From NCBI GenBank assembly GCA_000771265.1, contig JDUB01000022.1:1-40685 (forward strand): a DNA stretch of 40,685 nucleotides, given 5' to 3'. The notes beneath the pieces were generated by a model. The model was not told the DNA's origin. It saw only the letters and a program-made list of their open reading frames with translations, and searched no databases. The DNA comes from Bifidobacterium thermophilum DSM 20210 (GTDB lineage Bacteria; Actinomycetota; Actinomycetes; Actinomycetales; Bifidobacteriaceae). Shown here piece after piece: positions 17,990 to 26,222 of the stretch (position 1 is its first letter; each line of letters begins with the position of its first letter). The translations under genes were made by a program, and so were the position numbers.

Positions 17990-19500
17990 GATTTTCCTCC
18001 CACCACGACAGTTGTTCCCGCACGTATAGAACTGCCGTCAGTCCCCGCGATTTCAATCCGCCCGTTTGCATTCAAACCGGTCGTGACCGGGATACGCAGG
18101 AGTCTATCGCCTTTCTTGCGGACAATAACCGTTGCAGTACCGTCCGGAGCTTTACTGACAGCAGATAGCGGCACTGTAAGCACTTTCCCGTTCGAGGCGC
18201 GCCGGATTATTGTGGCGTCTGCGGTTGTATTAGAGGGGATTGTATCCATTCCTCTGTCGCATGAAACCGTGACCATGGTGCTCGTGCCAGATGCCGTGCG
18301 AGCATCGCTGATGTTTGATACAGAGCAGTTCTGCATCTCTGATGCGTCAAAAGTCACTGTCATTCCCTGTTTGATGGTTGCCGCGACAGCGGAATCGACC
18401 GATGCACGGTATACTGTCCCGGAAGTTGATAAGGATACAACAGTCCCGGATGCATTCGCCCCCACCGGCACAGGCAACTCGCTCACTGTCGCCTGCGAGG
18501 AAGAAATGAAACCGATTTCACCGATCGGCACCATAATGCCGGTCCGCCGTTCCAGCAGAGACAATGCATCTTGCGCATCGGCAAGATCCTGAGTTGCGTC
18601 TTGAACGCTGATTGCACCACCGTCACCAATCGTGCAGGAAGTATCATCCATTTCCGATTCGCTCCCCCTTGATGAATCATGATTTGTACATGTGGCAGCA
18701 GTTTGAGCTTGTTGCAGCTGTCTGCGTGCAGCGCGTACAGCTGCGCGGGCCTGCCGTAAAGCCGAGTCATCGCCGCCATCGGTGCGCTCTGCCCGATAGC
18801 CGTGTGAAGTATATAATGCGTCGACCACATTCCTGGTCGCAGAATCGAAAACGGATGTGACCTGCTTTTCCTTAAGCAATCCCATATCCACTAAAGCGCG
18901 CTGCAGCTGCGCCACATCCGGCCCCTGATCGTCCGGCCTGATATCACGGTATGCAGGTATCGTCCCATGGAAAACAAACAGTGGACGGCCCGAAATCTCC
19001 GCGACAACCGTACCGTTGCCTACGCTGTCTCCGACCGCAACAGGCAGTGATGTCACCACCAATGACGAAGATACCGTCTCCTGCGATGTTCCAGTGGATG
19101 ATGTTGAATCATGCGGCTGGTTTCCGGAGCTTGTTTGCCCCGAATTCACACCGCCTTGGCCTTGCCCGGTCAATTCCACAATATGCTCGGGCTGTATTGT
19201 CCCATGTACGTCCACGCCATCGACCAGTTCCGTTTGCGTCACCGTCGTGGTAATCAACGATGGTTCCGGTTCCTGCTGAGATGCGGCAACATCCCGGGGA
19301 GAACGAATCGTTGACCCTAACATGAACCCGAAAACGGAAAACAGCAAAGAGCACGCCGCAATCACGATGATCCAATGGGTCTTCAGCCAGCGCCCTATCG
19401 CATTTTTCCGTGCAGTGTGTGCAGCCTCGTTCATGGGAACGATGTCTTCCCCCATACTGGCGTCGGCAATGTGTTCGCATTTGCTTCGCTTCTTACGCAT
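17986..19500 (-). CDS. Membrane-anchored HlyD/MacA-like adaptor with peptidoglycan-binding domain
   Basis: Extracytoplasmic adaptor of an ABC export system. The 504-residue protein has a cytoplasmic N-terminus, a membrane segment at about 43-62 (WIIVIAACSLLFSVFGFMLG), a beta-rich barrel-like part, and a PG_binding_1-like domain at about 190-235 (RPDDQGPDVAQLQRALVDMGLL... FDSATRNVVDALY). Coiled-coil stretches follow (about 247-270, RQARAAVRAARRQLQQAQ, and LADAQDALSLLERR). The last ~150 residues look like a second lipoyl/barrel and membrane-proximal region. The frame is open further upstream, but the ATG at 19500 has AGGTGA upstream and lies 20 bp after the lipoprotein stop. Two cysteines flank the coiled coil. 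Confidence 0.83.
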   Translation of the reverse strand: MRKKRSKCEHIADASMGEDIVPMNEAAHTARKNAIGRWLKTHWIIVIAACSLLFSVFGFMLGSTIRSPRDVAASQQEPEPSLITTTVTQTELVDGVDVHGTIQPEHIVELTGQGQGGVNSGQTSSGNQPHDSTSSTGTSQETVSSSLVVTSLPVAVGDSVGNGTVVAEISGRPLFVFHGTIPAYRDIRPDDQGPDVAQLQRALVDMGLLKEKQVTSVFDSATRNVVDALYTSHGYRAERTDGGDDSALRQARAAVRAARRQLQQAQTAATCTNHDSSRGSESEMDDTSCTIGDGGAISVQDATQDLADAQDALSLLERRTGIMVPIGEIGFISSSQATVSELPVPVGANASGTVVSLSTSGTVYRASVDSAVAATIKQGMTVTFDASEMQNCSVSNISDARTASGTSTMVTVSCDRGMDTIPSNTTADATIIRRASNGKVLTVPLSAVSKAPDGTATVIVRKKGDRLLRIPVTTGLNANGRIEIAGTDGSSIRAGTTVVVGGKS

Positions 19501-19520
19501 TGTCACCTGTTTCACCGATG

Positions 19521-20444
19521 TTAGGCAAGTTCTCGTTTCGCATTGGCATATATGGTTTCGGATAGTTGTTTTATCTGGTCCATTGTCGCCTGGTTGTCCA
19601 GCACTGCTTGCCGTTCCGCTTCCGTGTATGATTCGCGGATTATCTGCATGAATCCTGTGGATACCTTGCATGCGGCATCAGCCATGGCGGCTTTCTGCTC
19701 CGCAGTGTCCGGCGAAGTCCCCGCCTGCCTGTCAGCGTATTTACCGACCAATTCTCTCGGGTCTCTGTTGGCATAACCGCGATTTGACATGCAGGCTTCC
19801 CACTGCTGCATCACTTGACGCACTTTGTTCGCAGCGAGAGCCTTGGCATCTGCATCATCGCGGATTTTCTCATATGCCCCCATGGCGGAGAACCAGGTAT
19901 CACCATACCCCAGTCGAGCATCGGCCTGGTCAATGCACCCGGTGTTCTCTTCGTTGATCAGGGCATGCATATATCCGGAGGGATAAGATGCTGAAGCTGC
20001 TGCGTTGCCATCCCTGTTTGCTGTGCTCGGCGCGGCGTATCCATACTGTCGCGCGGTATCCTCATCAGAAGGCCCCCATGTTGCAGCGAAATCAGCGTTT
20101 GCACCGCTATCGGCATCGTCGGAACCACCCGCATCACCTTGATATTCAAAACCTTGGGAAGTCATGCAAGCACGTACAAGACGATCCCGCGCCTGATCGA
20201 CGACATGCTCTCTTTCTCCTTCGAGGAAATACGCGTCAAAAGGGGAAACCCATGGTGCAGCGTCCTCCGCTTGGGGTGTCACTGTCGACGACGGCTGACT
20301 CGTACTTTTGTCAGTATGTCCGGAACCGTATATATCTGCGGCGCTGAGCGCATTGTCGTTCGTATTGCCAGCCCCACAGGCAGCACACGAGACGCACAAC
20401 AGCATCGTGCAAAGTACGGTAAGCGAGCGACGGCATGTTCCCAC
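19521..20444 (-). CDS. Secreted Cys-containing lipoprotein of unknown function
   Basis: I do not recognise a named family. From the GTG at 20444 (G-rich ribosome binding site, GGGGGG, 6 bp upstream) the 307-residue protein starts MGTCRRSLTVLCTMLLCVSCAAC. This is a lipoprotein-type signal peptide with a Cys before the mature GAGNTND. The mature part is Ser/Thr/Asp-rich, then repeats a motif of the type RACMTSQGFEYQG and EACMSNRGYANRD, each with one Cys, plus TGCIDQ and AACKV; these four cysteines could form two disulfides. It precedes the adaptor gene by 20 bp and is probably co-transcribed with the exporter genes. A longer frame upstream (to 20612) lacks a signal peptide and is unlikely. Confidence 0.72.
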   Translation of the reverse strand: MGTCRRSLTVLCTMLLCVSCAACGAGNTNDNALSAADIYGSGHTDKSTSQPSSTVTPQAEDAAPWVSPFDAYFLEGEREHVVDQARDRLVRACMTSQGFEYQGDAGGSDDADSGANADFAATWGPSDEDTARQYGYAAPSTANRDGNAAASASYPSGYMHALINEENTGCIDQADARLGYGDTWFSAMGAYEKIRDDADAKALAANKVRQVMQQWEACMSNRGYANRDPRELVGKYADRQAGTSPDTAEQKAAMADAACKVSTGFMQIIRESYTEAERQAVLDNQATMDQIKQLSETIYANAKRELA

Positions 20445-20488
20445 GATGTTCCCCCCGTATGTTCCTTGACTATTGGATAACTTGCAAA

Positions 20489-20806
20489 TCAGTAACAGCC
20501 GTGCGGCACGAGCCGATCCACCCGCAGATATCTTCCGAGGGAATACCCTTTGATGCGCGTCCTTCTGTTTTGATGATAGAACCAGTCCCCGCTGTTTTCT
20601 GCGTAATTCCATTCCTCACAGTACGCCGTCAGCCGCTGGCCGGGATACCCCGCACCAAGCACTCTGCTACGCCTTACTCCTGTAGAATTGCGAATGTTTA
20701 CCCCAGCCGCACGGTAATCACCTGATGATGCTGCATTCGCTGGAATTGCAAGGCTGCATGTCAACAATGCAATCAGCACTGATGCAATTCTTTTTTTCTT
20801 ATTCAT
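20489..20806 (-). CDS. Small secreted SH3b-like protein
   Basis: A 105-residue exported protein. It has a clear signal peptide, MNKKKRIASVLIALLTCSLA followed by IPANA, with an AxA site before ASSGDY. The mature part resembles a bacterial SH3 domain: VNIRNSTG, then SRVLGAGYPGQRLTAYC, a GDWFYH Trp segment and GYSLGRYLRVDRL. Two Cys (TAYCEE and HGCY) could pair. SH3b domains usually bind cell-wall peptides, so it may act at the wall, or be cargo or a sensor of the adjacent ABC system. GAGGGAG precedes the ATG. It lies 44 bp upstream of the lipoprotein gene in the same direction. Confidence 0.72.
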   Translation of the reverse strand: MNKKKRIASVLIALLTCSLAIPANAASSGDYRAAGVNIRNSTGVRRSRVLGAGYPGQRLTAYCEEWNYAENSGDWFYHQNRRTRIKGYSLGRYLRVDRLVPHGCY

Positions 20807-21869
20807 ATTGCTCCCTCGTGATGTGAATAAGTTTTGTTATGCTAACATTCATTGTTCTCACTGAAAATGGTATGTCCGTCATCCGGACACCGATTACTTT
20901 CACGACTTCTAATGTCCAACATAGGGGAAAGAAATCAAATCATCGCCCTATGCAATGTTGTATGCATACATGGCCAAGGTGAAATCCCGACACAGGTATT
21001 TGGCCAACATGCGCATCCGGAACCCACGCATACCCATTGCAACGCAAAAGATGCAGGCGATCCGAATGCACCGAACCAACGCGTAGGAGGCCGACCGTCC
21101 TGCCAATCACCCCGTCAGGAGCATATGGGAGTCAAAGATATTGTTTATTACCCCTACAGGCGTTGCGGCCGTAGGCGTGTCGGGACATTGAACTTGCGAT
21201 TTATGCTTTCTCCGGCTGCCGGGAACGCAGCTGAGCTCGCGGCGGGGCACGGGCGCTGTCGATCGTGCGTGTATGCCGAAACATGCGTCGCGCACCGGAA
21301 ACAGATGCATAGCACCCCTCATACGCCGATAGCGCGGTGCTATGCATGCCCGGGCATGCGTGAAACGACAGACACCAAGGGATGCTGCCGGTTCTGCCGC
21401 ATGTTCCATCTGGTTGCGTATGCGGTGATATACACAACCAGGCGTATAGGAAATAACATGGCGCTAATGATGCGGCCGAGCCTTTGCGGGAGTAAGTGTG
21501 TCGCGGAGTGATTAATCATTCGCTTATTAATCCCCACCTATCGGGGATGTCGGATTGCCGACGCCAATGGCTATGCCAGTATCAGTAGACGGTTGCCGGC
21601 CTGCGTCTACCGACGCTCACCGCACACCCAGCGTCGGCGGAAGGCCGTTGCTCCGCCTCCACAGACATTGAGACGCCCCAAAGCGTCGGTAGAAGATGTG
21701 TTACACGGTTTGCGAGCTACAGGAGCGCCAGCGCCGGGACGTGTCTATACACCCCGAAGAACGAAGTCTAAAGCACCACGATTTTTCCTATACGCCCACA
21801 ACCAGATGGAGCACGTCTACAGCAATGATCTCGGTCCCCATACGCCCCACATGATGTACGCGGCAAAAG
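20807..21869. other. ~1.06 kb region without a supportable gene; contains phased array locus 2
   Basis: Between the SH3b-like gene and the SRP RNA I find no convincing coding sequence. A 219-codon frame (20852-21511, plus) is Cys/His/Arg-rich, has no ribosome binding site and runs through the repeat array. Contents: a 12-bp palindrome TGTATGCATACA at 20959-20970; array units at 21271, 21344 and 21418; a hairpin ATCCCC/GGGGAT at 21530-21548; and CCGACGCT / AGCGTCGG arms around 21605-21640. The region 20807-21200 shows nothing else clear. Confidence 0.55.
21271..21433. repeat. Phased dyad array, locus 2 (three units)
   Basis: Cores lie at 21271-21286 GTATGCCGAAACATGC, 21344-21359 GCATGCCCGGGCATGC (a perfect palindrome) and 21418-21433 GTATGCGGTGATATAC. 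Spacings are 73 and 74 bp, matching loci 1 and 3. Flanks after each core are more diverged than at the other loci. Confidence 0.7.
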
Positions 21870-21958
21870 AAAAACCTCCGCACACCCGTCAGAGGCCACT
21901 TACCCTTGCTGCATTCCTGCCCTGGGGGAGTTGGGTGACGTAACGCCATGCGGAGGCG
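21870..21958 (-). ncRNA. ffs: Signal recognition particle RNA (small bacterial 4.5S type)
   Basis: On the minus strand the ends pair as CCTCCGCA with TGCGGAGG. The apical part contains the universal SRP domain: CAGG, then GCA-GGAA-TGC (a GGAA tetraloop) and AGCAAGGG, the asymmetric loop bound by Ffh. A T-run with TTTTTC follows the 3' arm, acting as a terminator. A TATACT -10 lies 7 bp upstream of the inferred 5' end. At ~89 nt it is the short form lacking an Alu domain. The RNA binds Ffh to target membrane proteins. It is not coding. Confidence 0.88.
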
Positions 21959-21964
21959 TATGCA

Positions 21965-21970
21965 AGTATA
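21965..21970 (-). promoter_or_regulatory. -10 box of the SRP RNA gene
   Basis: TATACT on the minus strand ends about 7 bp before the inferred 5' end of the SRP RNA. The -35 is not clear. Confidence 0.5.
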
Positions 21971-22024
21971 CGCCATGGTCAGGGACAACACGAATCGGCA
22001 TGGTGGCATCGTGGGACACGCCGG

Positions 22025-23521
22025 CTACCAGGGGATGATATTGTCGCGCGAGTAATACACGTATCCCGGGCGCGGGTACAGGCCTGTCAGTTCCTCGATG
22101 GTGACCGTCCTGTAGCCTTTCGCGTGCAGCGCGTCTAGGATATGCGGCAGGGCCACGGCCGTATGTTCGTGGATGTCATGCATGAGGATGATCGAGCCCG
22201 GCCTCGCCTGCGCGGTGACCTTCCACTGGACAGACCGTGCGGATGCGCCTGCCGCCCAATCGTAGGAATCGACATCATACAGCGCGATGCCTGCACCAAG
22301 ATGATTGGCCAGATACCGCCGGCTCGCCTCGTCCGCGGCGCCGTGCGGCGGACGGAGCAGATTGACCGGGCGGCCCGTCGCTTCGCTGATGCGCGCTGCA
22401 GCGTCATCGAATTCCTGACGTTCGGTTCCCGCCTGCATAATCGCCGGCAGATCCGTATGCGACATGGTGTGGCTTCCCACCGGCATGCCGTAGCACGTGT
22501 CATCGCGCAGAACCGGAATCGCAGCATCGTCAATCGCCCCGCCAATCGCGAAAAACGTCGCCCGGTCGCCCTTGTCCCGCAGCGTTCGCACGACACGACG
22601 GCTCGTTTCGGCTCGCGGGCCGTCGTCGAATGTCAGTGCGACACAAGCCGTACGGCCGCAGTCGATGCCTCGCTCCGCATTCCTCGCGCGGATGAGCGCG
22701 TCCGCCTTCGCGAACAACGTATGCTCGGCATCGGCGAGGGTACGATACGTGGAGCCGGGATTATCCGCCGCAGATGCCGCCTGGGTCAAGGCTTTGTGCA
22801 ATCCGCTCCTGGTACCGGCATCGCGCAGGCCAAGGGTATCCCGATACAACGCGCGCATACCCGGCATGACCGCGCGGATACGATTGACGACCGCCGCCCT
22901 GACTTGCGGATCATGTTCGAATACGCGCGCCGCGACAGGCTCGAACGCGCTGTGAATACGCCCGATCTCGGGCCGCAACCGATTCGACGCATCGCGGAAC
23001 GCTTCGACATGCTCATGCAAGGCGACCGGCGACTGCTTGGCGGCGCAAGACACTTGAATATCAGTGATTGCGTGCACGGCCATATCGGCTTGACGTCGCT
23101 GTTTCGAGGCTTCTGCGGCAACCGTTCGCAGACGTTGCGTCTCACGTGCCTCACTGTTGTCGGGGCGCGATTCGGCGGCATCCCGTGCGACGAGCGCATC
23201 CGCCTGATCAGTCAGCGCCGCGACATGCTCGTCCATCAACCGATAGGTGTTTCCCCATTCCACGCAGTCCGCCAGTGCACGGCGATACCAGGCGTACGCA
23301 GACAAGCATCCCAACAGAACAGCGCTGCCGGCGAGCGTCATGATGACGAGTGCCGCGACCACGCGCCGGACGAGCGTTCGGGACGTGGGATGGGACCGAG
23401 AGTGAAGTATGGGCGATTGCGCCGGTTGGGGTTGAGACTGGGGCCGGGGCTGGGACTTCGATTGCACATGACCGGCTGATACGCAACTGCGCGTCGGCAG
23501 GTCGTCATGGTCTGTCATCAT
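22025..23521 (-). CDS. Membrane-anchored polysaccharide deacetylase (NodB domain)
   Basis: Probably a cell-surface enzyme that removes N-acetyl groups from peptidoglycan or another glycan. The 498-residue protein has a Gln/Pro/Ser-rich cytoplasmic start, one membrane segment (about 53-77), an alpha-helical stalk, and a C-terminal NodB domain. The NodB motifs are TFDDGP (297-302), HTMSH metal-binding histidines (351-355), RPPHG (390-394), DVDSYDW (416-422) and the HDIH motif (448-451). The start at 23521 has AAAGGAAC upstream. Earlier in-frame ATGs exist but are poorly placed. It is followed 67 bp later by the SRP RNA on the same strand. Confidence 0.9.
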   Translation of the reverse strand: MMTDHDDLPTRSCVSAGHVQSKSQPRPQSQPQPAQSPILHSRSHPTSRTLVRRVVAALVIMTLAGSAVLLGCLSAYAWYRRALADCVEWGNTYRLMDEHVAALTDQADALVARDAAESRPDNSEARETQRLRTVAAEASKQRRQADMAVHAITDIQVSCAAKQSPVALHEHVEAFRDASNRLRPEIGRIHSAFEPVAARVFEHDPQVRAAVVNRIRAVMPGMRALYRDTLGLRDAGTRSGLHKALTQAASAADNPGSTYRTLADAEHTLFAKADALIRARNAERGIDCGRTACVALTFDDGPRAETSRRVVRTLRDKGDRATFFAIGGAIDDAAIPVLRDDTCYGMPVGSHTMSHTDLPAIMQAGTERQEFDDAAARISEATGRPVNLLRPPHGAADEASRRYLANHLGAGIALYDVDSYDWAAGASARSVQWKVTAQARPGSIILMHDIHEHTAVALPHILDALHAKGYRTVTIEELTGLYPRPGYVYYSRDNIIPW

Positions 23522-24049
23522 GCCATGTTCCTTTCCCATGTTCCTTCCGGAATCGCCACCGCCGCGATGCATCCCCTTCATACGGCCACGCACGCCTCAC
23601 GCTCGATACACCATGTCCGTTCCGTACAGCGCAGCACACTGCGCTGTGCCAAGTAGACGCACTTTTCAAGTAAGCGTGCTGTGTCAAGTAAATCCGCGAT
23701 GCCGTGACGGTTCGTGCAGACCTTACGATTATCCCATACTCTGATGATTGCTGCAAGGATGCCAGATTGATGATTGACGGAGGTCCGCAGGCCTAAATCC
23801 AAAATTGCAACCTGAAAACAGAATCAAGCCCGGTCGTGGCCGACCCCACCCCATCACCACGACCGACAGCACACCGAAAACCGCAGAACACCAACAATCT
23901 CACCCACAACCCACGCACACCGCAACCCGCCGACCCGCACCAAATCCGACATCACACCCCGAAAACCGAATCAGGACACCGCACCGACCGCCCACGGCCC
24001 CAGCACCACGGTCTTCCACCAGCCCAGCGACCTTCGCCACGTAACAACA
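23522..24049. other. Upstream region of the deacetylase gene and C/A-rich tract
   Basis: Of this 528-bp gap, 23522-23760 is the deacetylase promoter region; 23651-23690 holds three AAGTA motifs 17-18 bp apart, the last giving TTGACA on the minus strand. 23805-24045 is strongly C/A-rich on the plus strand, with a 79-codon low-complexity frame I do not believe. Repeats of GAAAACCG or GAAAACA start at 23814, 23876 and 23961. No gene is called. Confidence 0.5.
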
Positions 24050-24077
24050 CGAAAGCCCCCGTATTCGGGGGCTTTCG
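24050..24077 (-). terminator. Terminator of the rpsF-ssb-rpsR-rplI operon
   Basis: CGAAAGCCCCC (24050-24060) and GGGGGCTTTCG (24067-24077) are exact reverse complements. It lies 73 bp after the rplI stop. The T-run is weak on both strands. Confidence 0.8.
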
Positions 24078-24149
24078 CATGCTTAAGCTCAGACTGTTAT
24101 GACCATGTCATGAGCCGAAATCGGCGGCATGGCCGGAGTCTGGAATCGG

Positions 24150-24596
24150 TTACTCCGCGACGACCTTGACGGTGAAGGAAGCGGAGATCTCCGGGTGCAG
24201 GGCCACGGTGGCGGGGAATTCGCCGGTGGTCTTGATGGTCTCGACCTTGATGGACTTCGGGCTAATCGGAGCCTTGTCAGCAAGGGCGGAGGCGATCGCG
24301 TCAGCGGACACAGCGCCGAAGAGCTTGCCGGACTCGGACACCTTAGCGGCGATCTCGACGACCGTGCCCTCAATGGCGGCCTTGGCAGCGACGGCATCCT
24401 CGCGGGTGGCGAGGGCCTTGGCCTGGCGTGCGCGCTTCATCGCTTCAATCTGAGCGGCGGCACCCTTGGTCCACTTGAACGCGAGACCCTGCGGGAAGAG
24501 GTAGTTGCGGGCGTAACCCGGACGCACCTCGACAACGTCACCGGCGTGGCCCAGGTTGGCCACGGTCTGGGTGAGAATGATCTTGGTTTCAGCCAT
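24150..24596 (-). CDS. rplI: 50S ribosomal protein L9
   Basis: L9 binds 23S rRNA near the L1 stalk. The 148-residue protein starts [39 protein letters not shown], the standard N-terminal domain, followed by the long connecting helix and the C-terminal RNA-binding domain. GGAGG precedes the ATG. It is last in the rpsF-ssb-rpsR-rplI operon, 16 bp after rpsR. Confidence 0.97.
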   Translation of the reverse strand: MAETKIILTQTVANLGHAGDVVEVRPGYARNYLFPQGLAFKWTKGAAAQIEAMKRARQAKALATREDAVAAKAAIEGTVVEIAAKVSESGKLFGAVSADAIASALADKAPISPKSIKVETIKTTGEFPATVALHPEISASFTVKVVAE

Positions 24597-24612
24597 GTCG
24601 ATATCCTCCTGT

Positions 24613-24861
24613 TCAGCGACCGGTGGTGGCGTACGGCAGCAGAGCCATCTCGCGGGCGTTCTTCACGGCCTTCGCGATCTCGCGCTGTTCCTGGACAGTC
24701 ACGCCGGTGATACGGCGGGAACGGATCTTGCCGCGATCGGACACGAACTTGCGCAGCAGCGCGACGTCCTTGTAATCGATCTCGGTGATCTTAGCGGCCT
24801 TGAGTGGATTCGGCTTCTTCTTGAACGGCTTGACCGGCGGTTGCGGCCTCTTGCGTGACAT
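24613..24861 (-). CDS. rpsR: 30S ribosomal protein S18
   Basis: S18 pairs with S6 on the 30S platform. The 82-residue protein ([72 protein letters not shown]) is full length and has no zinc-binding cysteines, i.e. the Zn-independent form. AAGGAG precedes the ATG. It lies between ssb and rplI. Confidence 0.97.
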   Translation of the reverse strand: MSRKRPQPPVKPFKKKPNPLKAAKITEIDYKDVALLRKFVSDRGKIRSRRITGVTVQEQREIAKAVKNAREMALLPYATTGR

Positions 24862-24914
24862 CTGATGTTCTCCTTAGTGCAAACTTGATTTACTGCTGGA
24901 AGCAAAGTCCGGCG

Positions 24915-25559
24915 TCAGAACTCGGGTTCTTCCGAATCGCCGCCGAAATCGTCGCTGGATCCGAACGATCCGAAGCTGGACCCCGACTGGCTGGAGCTCG
25001 ATGTGCCCCACGGATCCGCTGCCGGAGCGGCGGGTGCCTGTTGGGCAGCCGGAGCGACGGAAGCGCCGCCGGTGTAGCCGCCCGAGTAGCCTGCGCCACC
25101 CTGGTAGCCACCGTTGCCAGCGAACCCGCCATTACCGGCGTTCCCCGAGTTTCCTGCGAATCCGCCACGATTGCCGCCAGCGAACCCGGAGCCGGAGCTC
25201 TGACGGGTCACCTGCGCGGTGGCGTATCGCAGGGATGGACCGATCTCATCGACCTGCATTTCGACGACAGTACGGTTTGACCCGTCCTGCGCCTGATAAG
25301 AACGTTGCTGCAGACGGCCTTGCGCAATGACGCGCATGCCCTTGGTCAAGGATTGGGCGACATGGTTCGCCAAATCACGCCACGCAGAGCAACGCATGAA
25401 CAGCGCCTGTCCGTCTTCCCACTGACCGCTGTTGCGGTTGTAGGAGCGCGGTGTGGATGCAATGGTGAAACTTGCGACCGTCGCCCCGCTGCCAATGGTG
25501 CGCAGCTCAGGGTCGCCGGTGAGATTACCGATGATGGTGATTGTTGTCTCGCCTGCCAT
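24915..25559 (-). CDS. ssb: Single-stranded DNA-binding protein
   Basis: SSB coats single-stranded DNA in replication and repair. Of 214 residues, about 1-110 form the OB fold ([68 protein letters not shown]). A Gly/Asn/Gln-rich linker follows (repeated [14 protein letters not shown]), and the acidic tip DSEEPEF recruits partner proteins. GAAGGT precedes the ATG. It lies in the conserved rpsF-ssb-rpsR-rplI order. Confidence 0.96.
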   Translation of the reverse strand: MAGETTITIIGNLTGDPELRTIGSGATVASFTIASTPRSYNRNSGQWEDGQALFMRCSAWRDLANHVAQSLTKGMRVIAQGRLQQRSYQAQDGSNRTVVEMQVDEIGPSLRYATAQVTRQSSGSGFAGGNRGGFAGNSGNAGNGGFAGNGGYQGGAGYSGGYTGGASVAPAAQQAPAAPAADPWGTSSSSQSGSSFGSFGSSDDFGGDSEEPEF

Positions 25560-25665
25560 GACGCTACCTTCTTACCTGTTGCGGACTCGTCTGTTGCGAA
25601 TCGGATGTGACCGGACTTGTGAATCGGACGGCTCGTTGAGCCTTGCTTCAGCAGTGCTGAACGAC

Positions 25666-25959
25666 TTACTTGTCCTTGCGAAGAATCTTCGTGCGGATAA
25701 CGGACTCGCTGAGGTTAAGCAGACGGTCGAGCTCGTCACTCGTAGCCGGCTCAGCGGTGTAGTTGACGACAACGTAGTTGCCCTCGGTGTTGCCCTGGAT
25801 CTCATAGGCGAGCTTGCGGCGACCCCAGTAATCGGTGCCGTCGACAGAACCGCCCTCCTTGGTGACGATCTCCAGATACTGCTCGGTCAGCTTCTTCAGA
25901 CCGCGCTCATCCAGCTCAGGATCGGCAATGAACATCAGTTCGTACTTATGCGCAGACAT
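25666..25959 (-). CDS. rpsF: 30S ribosomal protein S6
   Basis: S6 forms a heterodimer with S18. The 97-residue protein begins MSAHKYELMFIADPELDERG and contains YWGRRKLAYEIQGNTEGNYVVVNY, the conserved core. The frame is open far upstream, but that extension has no S6 homology, and GGAGGTG sits just before the ATG at 25959. It is the first gene of its operon. A short perfect hairpin (25984-26000) lies in the leader. Confidence 0.96.
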   Translation of the reverse strand: MSAHKYELMFIADPELDERGLKKLTEQYLEIVTKEGGSVDGTDYWGRRKLAYEIQGNTEGNYVVVNYTAEPATSDELDRLLNLSESVIRTKILRKDK

Positions 25960-25983
25960 CACCCACCTCCTTCGGACTAAAGG

Positions 25984-26000
25984 CCGTGGACCTTCCACGG
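25984..26000 (-). promoter_or_regulatory. Hairpin in the rpsF leader
   Basis: CCGTGGA (25984-25990) and TCCACGG (25994-26000) form a perfect 7-bp stem with a 3-base loop, 25 bp upstream of the rpsF ATG. It could be part of an S6:S18-binding leader, a regulatory RNA described in other bacteria, but I see only the hairpin and no diagnostic bulge, so this is tentative. Confidence 0.35.
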
Positions 26001-26222
26001 CAGGAGTGTGTATGCGACTGCCCGCAGGTGCTGCGGACAACCATGCCAGCATACTCCCGATGCCTGACTTTCGACATGCGTCGCGCGGCACGCCTGATTT
26101 GTCGCGTTCCCCCGGATTTGACGCACATCCCGCCTCCACCCGTACCGTCTTATGCCCCTGCCTTGTTATATTAGGTGATGTTTCAATCCCATCAATCGAC
26201 CAAAGGGTCGGGAAGGCGCAAG

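Noticed and set aside
20852..21511. 219-codon Cys/His-rich frame
   Set aside because: Crosses array locus 2, has no ribosome binding site and no recognisable domain.
23805..24044. 79-codon plus-strand frame
   Set aside because: Explained by C/A-rich composition; lies next to a terminator, without ribosome binding site.
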